From: SIG701 sp045577175 | GTDB lineage: Bacteria > Bacillota > Clostridia > Oscillospirales > CAG-272 | NCBI GenBank assembly: GCA_045577175.1 | Contig: JAZNHT010000033.1 | Span: 1-5,159 of the forward strand | Direction: 5' to 3' | DNA: 5,159 nucleotides | In this document: positions 1 through 5,159 of the stretch, piece by piece | Numbering within the stretch: position 1 is the first letter of the stretch | Layout of the letters: each line of letters begins with the position of its first letter | The notes under the pieces: model-generated | The model's database searches: none | Seen by the model: the letters and a program-made list of their open reading frames with translations, nothing else | Told to the model about the DNA's origin: nothing | Program-made: the position numbers and the translations under genes

Positions 1-753
1 GGTGCGGATGAAATCAAATGTGCCGCCGGCAACGGTGTTCTGCCGAGCGAAGCGCAGATCACCGCATTCATGAAGAGGCGGGGCGATGCATTCGGCGTTG
101 CCACCGCGCTGAACACGGCAGAAATCTCCCGCATCACCTCCCAGATCGAGTGGATCCGCAGCGGCAAGAAGGCAGAACAGCCTGCCGCCAAGGTCACCTC
201 CCAGAGCGCGCCCGACACGATCGCGCTGGACAAAAACGCAAATATTGCCGTTGTAGCAGACGCTGTCCGTTCCCTCGGCTACGATCTGTCCGAGGAGGAC
301 ACCGCCAAGGTATATGAGGCGTTCGCACGAATCGCCGCCAAAAAGCCGGTCGGCACGAAGGATCTCGAAGCGATCATCGCAACAAGTGCACTGCAGGTGC
401 CGCCGACGTATAAGCTCGTCAGCTACGTTGTCAACAACGGCAACATCATCTCCTCCACCGCGCAGATCGTTCTGGAGAAGGCAGGCCGCGAGATCTCCGG
501 CGTCTGCATCGGCGACGGCCCGATTGACGCCTCCTTCCTTGCCATCGAACAGATCATCGGTCACCACTACGAGCTGGATGAGTTCCGCATCCAGGCTGTC
601 ACCGAAGGACGCGAGGCAATGGGCTCCTCCCTCGTGAAGCTCCGCGCAAACGGCAAGCTCTACTCCGGCAACGGTATCTCCACCGACATCATCGGCGCAA
701 GCATCGCGGCATATCTGAACGCACTGAACAAGATCGTGTACGAAGAAGCGTAA
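1..753 (+). CDS. 2-isopropylmalate synthase-type (LeuA family) enzyme, 3' part only
   Basis: The frame is open from base 1, so the gene starts upstream; the Met codon at 70 is internal. The visible 250 residues hold the end of the catalytic barrel (GADEIKCAAG, residues 1-10), a linker (about 22-135) and a LeuA-type C-terminal regulatory domain (about 136-247). The regulatory domain shows GDGPID at 171-176 and GNGISTDIIGAS from 223, followed by AYLNALNK, all typical of the leucine-binding dimer domain. In the family the enzyme condenses acetyl-CoA with 2-oxoisovalerate in the cytoplasm, the first step of leucine synthesis, with leucine feedback. Two things are odd: the usual GxGERxGN motif after the barrel is absent, and the linker lacks the GIHQDG-type catalytic segment, having instead a short Ala/Gln/Pro-rich stretch (about 56-78). 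The substrate could therefore differ from that of true LeuA; a citramalate or homocitrate synthase relative is possible. Family membership is secure, the exact reaction is not. The fusion gene follows after 14 bases. Confidence 0.85.
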   Translation, partial: GADEIKCAAGNGVLPSEAQITAFMKRRGDAFGVATALNTAEISRITSQIEWIRSGKKAEQPAAKVTSQSAPDTIALDKNANIAVVADAVRSLGYDLSEEDTAKVYEAFARIAAKKPVGTKDLEAIIATSALQVPPTYKLVSYVVNNGNIISSTAQIVLEKAGREISGVCIGDGPIDASFLAIEQIIGHHYELDEFRIQAVTEGREAMGSSLVKLRANGKLYSGNGISTDIIGASIAAYLNALNKIVYEEA

Positions 754-760
754 GAGAGGT
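754..760 (+). promoter_or_regulatory. Ribosome binding site of the fusion gene
   Basis: GAGAGGT lies directly after the TAA of the LeuA-type gene and 7 bases before the ATG at 768. It supports that start and, with the 14-base gap, suggests translation from a shared message. The same heptamer precedes the regulator gene on the other strand. Confidence 0.75.
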
Positions 761-767
761 CAGGCAC

Positions 768-3290
768 ATGAAACTGTCATTTTCCACCAAGGGCTGGCAC
801 GATAGATCGTTTGACGATTTCTGCCGCATCGCAGAGGATCTCCGATTTGCCGGCATTGAGCTGCATAACATCACCAAATCCGCCTTTACCCAAAACGGCG
901 GTCCGTTCAGCAAAGGAAACGCCCCCGCCACCATCCGCGAGCTGATTAACCGGAAGCTCACGCTCCCCTGCATCGATTCCGTCTGCGACATCGCGGATGA
1001 GACGAAAACGGAGGAAAACTGCGCGGAGATCGCCGGCTGTATCGAAGCCGCACGCAATCTGCACATCCCGTTTGTGCGCGTACATGCGTATGAGCACACC
1101 GCAGGTGCTTCTGTCGATCAGGCGATGGCATGCCTCACGCGTGCGCTTGAAATCGCGGAGGAAAACCGCATCACGCTGCTTGTTGAAACGGTCGGAATCT
1201 TTGCCGACACGAAGAAGCTGCGCGATGCGCTCAATCATTTTGCTTCCGACTACCTCGCCGCGCTGTGGGATATCCACTCCACGTACCGCGTCGGCGGCGA
1301 AACGCCCGACAAGACGATCGAAAATCTCGGAGCATACGTTCAGCACGTCCATCTGAAGGATTCTGTTGAGGTGGACGGCAAGGTTGAATACCGCCTTATC
1401 GGTGAAGGGGATCTGCCGCTTGATGAACTCATGATGGCGCTCCGCTCCGTCAACTACGATGGGTTTCTCTCCCTCGTGTGGGATCCCGCATGGATGCCCG
1501 AAATCGACGATATGGAGATCATTTTCTCACATTTTGTCAGCACGATGAGCCGCTTCTCTGATACCTCCCGCGCGGAGACGGTCTATTACGAAAACCGTGC
1601 CGGCACGGGCAAATTCCTCTGGAAAAAGGACGCACTGATCGAAAAAACCTTCTCCGATGTACTTGACAGCATGGCGGAGGAGTTCCCCGATCAGCTCGCG
1701 TTCAAATACACGACGCTCGATTACACGCGCACGTATGCCGAATTCCGCGACGATGTGGATACGTTCGCACGCGCCCTGATCGCACTCGGTGTGAAGGCAG
1801 GATCGCACGTCGCCGTGTGGGCGACGAATCTGCCGCAATGGTATATCGCGTTCTGGGCAACAACGAAAATCGGCGCGGTGCTCGTCACCGTCAACACCGC
1901 ATACAAGATTCACGAGCTGGAGTACCTGCTCCGTCAGTCCGACACGCACACGCTCGTGATGATCGAAAACTACCGCGACTCCAACTATAAGGAGATCGTC
2001 GCGGAGCTGTGCCCCGAGCTTGCCGAGACGGAATCCGGCAAGCCTCTGCACGCGCACCGCCTGCCGTTTCTCCGTAACGTCGTGACCGTCGGCTTCTCCA
2101 TGCCGGGTGCTATGACATGGGAGCAGGCTGTCGCACGCTCCCGCGAGGTCCCTGTCGAGGAGGTCTATCGCCGCGCCGCGATGGTCAGCGTCCACGACGT
2201 CTGCAACATGCAGTACACCTCCGGCACGACCGGATTCCCGAAGGGCGTCATGCTGACGCACTATAACATTGTCAACAACGGCAAGTGCATCGGCGACCGC
2301 ATGGATCTCTCCACCGCCGACCGCATGATGATCCAGGTGCCGATGTTCCACTGCTTCGGCATGGTGCTTGCCATGACCGCCACAATGACACACGGCGGCA
2401 CGCTTCTGCCGATTCCGTATTTTTCACCGAAGCCGTCGCTCGCCTGCATCCATCAAGAGCACATCACCGCCTTCCACGGCGTACCGACGATGTTCATCGC
2501 CCTGCTTGAGCATGAGGATTTCCCGAAAACGGACTTCTCCTACATGCGCACGGGCATCATGGCAGGCAGCCCCTGTCCGATCTCCGTCATGCAGGATGTG
2601 GTCAACAAGATGAACATGAAGGAGATCACGATCGTCTACGGACAGACAGAGGCATCCCCCGGATGCACGATGAGTTCAACGGACGATCCCTTGGAGGTGC
2701 GCGTCGGCACGGTCGGACGTGCGCTGCCCGAAATCGAGTGCAAGATCGTCGATCCCGAAACGGGCGAGGAGCTCCCCATCGGCGTGACAGGCGAATTTGT
2801 CGCCCGCGGCTACAATATCATGAAGGGCTACTACAAGATGCCGAAGGCGACCGCCTCCGCGATCGACAAGGACGGCTGGCTCCACACGGGCGACCTTGCG
2901 GCAAAGACGGAGGACGGCAACTACCGCATCACGGGACGCCTCAAGGACATGATTATCCGCGGCGGTGAGAACATCTACCCGAAGGAGATCGAGGAGTTCA
3001 TCTACACGCACCCGAAGGTGAAGGATGTACAGGTCATCGGCGTGCCGGATGAGCAGTACGGCGAGGAAATCATGGCGTGCATCATCCTGAAGGACGGCGA
3101 AACGATGACGGAGGACGAGATGAAAATCTACATCCGCGATCACATGGCGCGCCACAAGGTGCCGCGCTACATCGATTTCGTGGACGGATTCCCGATGAAC
3201 GCCGCCGGCAAGATTCAGAAGTTCAAGATGCGCGAGGAAGCGGTCAAGAAGCTGAATCTGCAAAAAGCCGCGAATATCGTCACGGCGTAA
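768..3290 (+). CDS. Fusion of a sugar isomerase/epimerase-type TIM barrel with an acyl-CoA synthetase
   Basis: This is an 840-residue two-part protein. Residues 1 to about 258 resemble the xylose isomerase-like / AP endonuclease 2 TIM barrel family: LLVETVG with E140, WDIHS with D168 and H170, HVHLKD with H193 and H195, and GEGD at 212-215. At the last metal site relatives usually have Glu in SFEWE-like motifs; here it is V237 (LSLVWDP). After a linker (about 259-285), residues 286-835 form a full AMP-dependent synthetase: YTSGTTGFPKG (483-493) binds ATP phosphates, YGQTE starts at 624, WLHTGDL spans 704-710, GRLKD spans 723-727, and NAAGKIQK contains the expected catalytic Lys815. Family knowledge: such ligases activate a carboxylic acid to an acyl-AMP and then a CoA thioester. 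The sequence looks closest to medium- or long-chain fatty acyl-CoA synthetases, but the substrate cannot be read from it. There is no signal peptide or membrane segment, so it is probably cytoplasmic. It is likely co-transcribed with the LeuA-type gene. No frame break is seen, and both halves look intact apart from V237. Confidence 0.93.
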   Translation: MKLSFSTKGWHDRSFDDFCRIAEDLRFAGIELHNITKSAFTQNGGPFSKGNAPATIRELINRKLTLPCIDSVCDIADETKTEENCAEIAGCIEAARNLHIPFVRVHAYEHTAGASVDQAMACLTRALEIAEENRITLLVETVGIFADTKKLRDALNHFASDYLAALWDIHSTYRVGGETPDKTIENLGAYVQHVHLKDSVEVDGKVEYRLIGEGDLPLDELMMALRSVNYDGFLSLVWDPAWMPEIDDMEIIFSHFVSTMSRFSDTSRAETVYYENRAGTGKFLWKKDALIEKTFSDVLDSMAEEFPDQLAFKYTTLDYTRTYAEFRDDVDTFARALIALGVKAGSHVAVWATNLPQWYIAFWATTKIGAVLVTVNTAYKIHELEYLLRQSDTHTLVMIENYRDSNYKEIVAELCPELAETESGKPLHAHRLPFLRNVVTVGFSMPGAMTWEQAVARSREVPVEEVYRRAAMVSVHDVCNMQYTSGTTGFPKGVMLTHYNIVNNGKCIGDRMDLSTADRMMIQVPMFHCFGMVLAMTATMTHGGTLLPIPYFSPKPSLACIHQEHITAFHGVPTMFIALLEHEDFPKTDFSYMRTGIMAGSPCPISVMQDVVNKMNMKEITIVYGQTEASPGCTMSSTDDPLEVRVGTVGRALPEIECKIVDPETGEELPIGVTGEFVARGYNIMKGYYKMPKATASAIDKDGWLHTGDLAAKTEDGNYRITGRLKDMIIRGGENIYPKEIEEFIYTHPKVKDVQVIGVPDEQYGEEIMACIILKDGETMTEDEMKIYIRDHMARHKVPRYIDFVDGFPMNAAGKIQKFKMREEAVKKLNLQKAANIVTA

Positions 3291-3299
3291 GACAAGCGA

Positions 3300-3337
3300 A
3301 AACTGCCACAGACAAACATCTGTGGCAGTTTGTTTTT
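3300..3337 (+). terminator. Intrinsic terminator, possibly serving both convergent genes
   Basis: A perfect 12-bp stem (AACTGCCACAGA at 3301-3312 pairing with 3319-3330), extended to 13 bp by the A at 3300 and the T at 3331, encloses a 6-base loop. It is followed by a TTTTT run at 3333-3337. It begins 10 bases after the stop of the fusion gene, a typical spacing. Read on the minus strand the same stem is flanked by a shorter T run (complement of the A run at 3299-3302), so it may also end the regulator transcript whose stop is at 3353, though more weakly. Confidence 0.9.
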
Positions 3338-3352
3338 ATATCGGAACAGCTA

Positions 3353-4438
3353 TTATCTCAATTTTTCCAAAATCGCTTTAACTTCGGCAGTATCTCTGAT
3401 ACCGTCAAATATTTTTTCTCCCATCCATGTATCGCGGAGAATTTTGCAGAGCGGTCGGGAATCGGCTGTATCGAAATCCGTTTTTTTGCGCATCTTTTCC
3501 CCAAGCAAAAGCGACTCCGTTTTTATCTCGTCGGAACGGTTGTCAAACGCAATTGCCATGTCGGCTGAGATGTTTAACTGCTCTAAAGCCTCGTCGCGGC
3601 GGTCAAGTTTCATACAGTATTCCGCACGGTCGAAAGCCCTCCTTGCATTTTCCCAATCGACGCCCGGTCTGTTGCCGTCATACATGAGGCTGTCCAATGC
3701 GTCAGTTTTTTCAAGCACCTGCATTGCCTCCCCGGCAGAAACCAGACCCGTCAAGCGGTAAAGCGCGTTTGACAAAATGCCGTATGCTTTACTGATATAC
3801 TCTCGCGTGTGCGGCAACTTTTCCTCCTCGGACAGTGCCCACCAGACAACCCCTTCTCTGCAATTATATATGGACGGCAGTGTTTCACAGACAGAGCGTC
3901 CGATCGCCTTTCTCCCCATTTCGCAATGCTGGAAGGCGAGCCGCTCGGCTGCATCAAACCGAATTTCCGCATCGGGGCAATACTTGATAATACGCTCGCC
4001 GAGAGAGACGATCTCCGCATCGTATTTCTCCATATTTTCTTTCCAATTTGGGATATTGCCGGTCTCGTCACCTGCCACAAAAAGAGCATACATCAGTTTG
4101 TTCAAAAGCGCGTAGTTATTTGGAAACTCCGCCACGCCCGCACGGGCAATCCGAATACATTCGTCAATATTTCCCACACTGATCGCCGTCTGAAAATCGT
4201 TCAGATACCGATCGACCGCTTCCTTTTCTGCGGCTTCATCGATTCCCATCAGTTTATCTGTGGATATACCGAAAAAAGCGGCTATGGTCGGAATCAGCTC
4301 GATGTCGGGATAGCAGGTATCGTTCTCCCAGCGCGAAACGGATTGACAGGATACGCCAAGCACTTCTGCAAATTCCTCCTGCGTGATCTCTCTTTCCTTT
4401 CGCAATTTTCTGATCGTGTCTCCGATATGCAGTTTCAT
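3353..4438 (-). CDS. XRE-family helix-turn-helix regulator with TPR-like C-terminal region
   Basis: The protein has 361 residues from the ATG at 4438. Residues 1-65 are a classic Cro/C1-type DNA-binding domain: IRKLRKEREITQEEFAEVLG, then SCQSVSRWEND, then a helix ending FFGISTDKLMG. The HTH is near residues 19-38. The remaining roughly 290 residues are helical in character with TPR-like stretches (about 79-119, ending NNYALLNKLMYALF) and resemble a group of XRE regulators common in Clostridia, where the C-terminal part is thought to sense a ligand or protein; the effector is unknown. An in-frame TTG at 4459 would add seven residues, but the ribosome binding site GAGAGGT at 4450-4444 lies 5 bases before the ATG, inside that extension, so the ATG is preferred. 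The gene is AT-richer than both the fusion gene and the hydrolase gene, which fits a different origin. It converges on the fusion gene. Its target is not evident; autoregulation is plausible. Confidence 0.9.
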   Translation of the reverse strand: MKLHIGDTIRKLRKEREITQEEFAEVLGVSCQSVSRWENDTCYPDIELIPTIAAFFGISTDKLMGIDEAAEKEAVDRYLNDFQTAISVGNIDECIRIARAGVAEFPNNYALLNKLMYALFVAGDETGNIPNWKENMEKYDAEIVSLGERIIKYCPDAEIRFDAAERLAFQHCEMGRKAIGRSVCETLPSIYNCREGVVWWALSEEEKLPHTREYISKAYGILSNALYRLTGLVSAGEAMQVLEKTDALDSLMYDGNRPGVDWENARRAFDRAEYCMKLDRRDEALEQLNISADMAIAFDNRSDEIKTESLLLGEKMRKKTDFDTADSRPLCKILRDTWMGEKIFDGIRDTAEVKAILEKLR

Positions 4439-4443
4439 AATAA

Positions 4444-4450
4444 ACCTCTC
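4444..4450 (-). promoter_or_regulatory. Ribosome binding site that decides the regulator start
   Basis: On the minus strand GAGAGGT ends 5 bases before the ATG at 4438. It is identical to the site before the fusion gene. Because it lies downstream of the alternative TTG at 4459, it argues that translation starts at 4438. Confidence 0.75.
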
Positions 4451-4489
4451 TTGTTTCAAAAATGGAAAGACGCGCTTCTTTCTGACTCT

Positions 4490-4518
4490 ATTGTACTATA
4501 TCGGAGAAGAACACGCAA
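4490..4518 (-). promoter_or_regulatory. Candidate sigma-70-type promoter of the XRE regulator gene
   Basis: On the minus strand TTGCGT (4518-4513) and TACAAT (4495-4490) are separated by exactly 17 bases. The -10 box matches the consensus in five of six positions, the -35 box in three of six. Transcription would start near 4483, leaving a leader of about 45 bases before the ATG at 4438. Confidence 0.6.
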
Positions 4519-4595
4519 TATCACGTGCAGAGAGTTTTTTTCACCAACAAAGTGAAAAGGCGCATCCGCCGTATGCTAAGCAGCGATAACGAAGC

Positions 4596-4620
4596 CTTTA
4601 TCGATATACTATCGGTAAAG
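4596..4620. repeat. Near-perfect palindrome upstream of the regulator promoter
   Basis: Eleven bases (CTTTATCGATA, 4596-4606) pair with 4610-4620 (TATCGGTAAAG) around a 3-base centre, with a single T-G pair as the only imperfection. No T run follows on either strand, so it is not a usual terminator. It lies about 80 bases upstream of the regulator's -35 box. It could be a protein-binding site, for example an operator, or the edge of the neighbouring repeat element. The function is unknown. Confidence 0.5.
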
Positions 4621-4630
4621 TACGACGACA

Positions 4631-4757
4631 GAGGCTCCCTCCGGGAGGGAGCTGTCAGCGAAGCTGACTGAGGGAGAGCGCGTCACAATAACTCAAAGTC
4701 ACGCAGGCTCCTTCCGTCACGGCTGCGCCGTGCCGCCTCCCTCTCGGAGGGAGGCAC
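4631..4757. repeat. Hairpin-rich intergenic repeat element (MITE-like)
   Basis: About 127 non-coding bases hold four tight hairpins in order: GCTCCCT with its complement (4634-4652), GTCAGC with its complement around GAA (4654-4668), CACGGC with its complement around TGC (4718-4732), and GCCTCCCT with its complement (4735-4755). The two outer hairpins are related, so the ends form an imperfect inverted repeat (GCTCCCTCCGGGAGGGAG against the reverse complement of the right end, with one base inserted). From general knowledge, similar modules with CTGACTGAGGGAG and CGGAGGGAGGC recur between genes in many Firmicutes, which suggests a dispersed, non-autonomous element. Only one copy is in the window, and no clear target duplication is seen. 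Confidence 0.6.
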
Positions 4758-4780
4758 TTGCTTCCCTCGTTAGTATTTCA

Positions 4781-4816
4781 AAAGGCACGGGTGTCAAAAT
4801 TGCCACCAGTGCCTTT
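4781..4816 (-). terminator. Possible weak terminator of the alpha/beta hydrolase gene
   Basis: AAAGGCAC (4781-4788) pairs with GTGCCTTT (4809-4816), and an inner GGTG/CACC stem (4790-4793 with 4804-4807) continues the hairpin past a one-base mismatch. Read on the minus strand the stem ends in GCCTTTT before turning to GAAATAC, so the T run is short. It lies about 105 bases beyond the stop at 4922, which is long for a terminator. The plus-strand side is also T-rich but not a clean T run. Confidence 0.4.
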
Positions 4817-4921
4817 GCGTTGCTTTTGTTATTCCCTTTTGGAAGATATTTATTGTATTTTTGATTTACTTCGTTACCGGAACTAGTTTTTTCGCAGATG
4901 CGCCAAGATTGTTTTTGTGTG
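4817..4921. other. AT-rich intergenic stretch with no recognised feature
   Basis: This is the remainder of the roughly 480-base gap between the regulator and the hydrolase genes. It is rich in T runs and clearly more AT-rich than the hydrolase gene beside it. No convincing open frame with a ribosome binding site, tRNA or strong hairpin is visible on either strand. It is the 3' flank of the hydrolase gene. Confidence 0.5.
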
Positions 4922-5159
4922 TCACATTTTCCTCATCCACGCGATTGCCTCACCGAGCCACTCATACAGATCAATGTACGGCATGACCTGCCCCTGCGAG
5001 ACCTCCTCATTGGCGAGGGAGAATCCGTGCGGTCCCTCGTGGAAGATGTGCGCCGCAAACGGGACCTTCGCCGCCGCCATCGCATTCATAAACAGAAGCG
5101 CATTCTGCACCGGCACGGCGGGATCGGTAAACGCATGGCAAATGTACGCGGGAACCGTC
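4922..5159 (-). CDS. Alpha/beta hydrolase (esterase-like), C-terminal part
   Basis: The frame stays open to the window edge, so the start and the nucleophile Ser lie outside; the GTG at 5116 is internal. The 78 visible residues show the end of an alpha/beta hydrolase fold of the acetyl-esterase / BD-FAE-like type: YICHAFTDPAVPVQNALLF, where the Asp (residue 12 of the fragment, codon 5125-5123) is the expected acid, then HIFHEGPHGFSLA, where the His (residue 44, codon 5029-5027) is the expected triad base. The final helix ends EAIAWMRKM before TGA. Family members hydrolyse short acyl esters, often on sugars or xylan; the substrate here cannot be read. No signal peptide can be judged without the N-terminus. 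The composition is GC-rich like the operon at the left. Confidence 0.88.
   Translation of the reverse strand, partial: TVPAYICHAFTDPAVPVQNALLFMNAMAAAKVPFAAHIFHEGPHGFSLANEEVSQGQVMPYIDLYEWLGEAIAWMRKM

Noticed and set aside
777..1352. Minus-strand open frame of 191 codons opposite the barrel domain
   Set aside because: It is a shadow of the real gene in another frame, with no family resemblance and no supporting ribosome binding site.
1527..2393. Long minus-strand open frame of 288 codons opposite the fusion gene
   Set aside because: It is rich in His, Arg, Val and Asp, as expected from the complement of a GC-rich gene, has no recognisable domain, and lies opposite conserved synthetase motifs.
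2676..3263. Minus-strand open frame of 195 codons opposite the end of the synthetase
   Set aside because: It mirrors the well-conserved C-terminal synthetase domain; the plus-strand reading explains the sequence.
4439..4459. N-terminal extension of the regulator from a TTG
   Set aside because: The ribosome binding site lies inside this stretch at good distance from the ATG at 4438, and the HTH domain is complete without the extension.
3809..4555. Plus-strand open frame of 248 codons opposite the XRE regulator
   Set aside because: The minus strand has a clear HTH domain, ribosome binding site and promoter, while this frame shows no domain and runs through the regulator's promoter.
4631..4757. 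CRISPR array
   Set aside because: The repeats are inverted hairpin arms, not regularly spaced direct repeats with unique spacers.
4439..4921. tRNA or riboswitch in the intergenic region
   Set aside because: No cloverleaf with the T-loop sequence and no known riboswitch core was recognised; the hairpins fit a dispersed repeat better.

Overview
The window looks like chromosomal DNA from a Firmicute, probably a GC-rich member of the Negativicutes such as a Selenomonas relative. This is an inference from the GC-rich coding style, the purine-rich ribosome binding sites and the look of the proteins; there is no rRNA or other marker to prove it. Four protein genes are supported, two of them cut by the window edges.

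Left two thirds (1-3290, plus strand): the 3' part of a 2-isopropylmalate synthase-type gene (LeuA family, with the C-terminal regulatory domain) ends 14 bases before an 840-residue fusion protein. The fusion has an N-terminal sugar-isomerase/epimerase-type TIM barrel and a complete acyl-CoA synthetase (AMP-binding) module. The tight spacing, the shared orientation, the lack of an obvious promoter between them and a strong intrinsic terminator right after the second gene (3300-3337) suggest one transcript. The LeuA-type fragment is atypical: the linker that normally carries the catalytic GIHQDG histidine segment is replaced by a short Ala/Gln/Pro-rich stretch. The TIM barrel has Val where relatives seem to carry a metal-binding Glu. 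A LeuA-like condensing enzyme next to a barrel-ligase fusion is the most interesting system here.

Middle right (3353-4438, minus strand): a visibly AT-richer XRE-type regulator with a TPR-like C-terminal region converges on the operon and shares its terminator region. It has its own plausible sigma-70-type promoter (4490-4518) and is best started at the ATG at 4438, not at the in-frame TTG further upstream.

Right intergenic region (4439-4921): no gene is visible. It holds the regulator's promoter, a near-perfect palindrome (4596-4620), a compact hairpin-rich repeat of about 127 bases with related imperfect inverted ends (4631-4757), a further hairpin that may end the rightmost gene (4781-4816), and an AT-rich stretch with nothing recognisable.

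Right edge (4922-5159, minus strand): the C-terminal 78 residues of an alpha/beta hydrolase (esterase-like) with the Asp and His of the catalytic triad. Its start lies outside the window.
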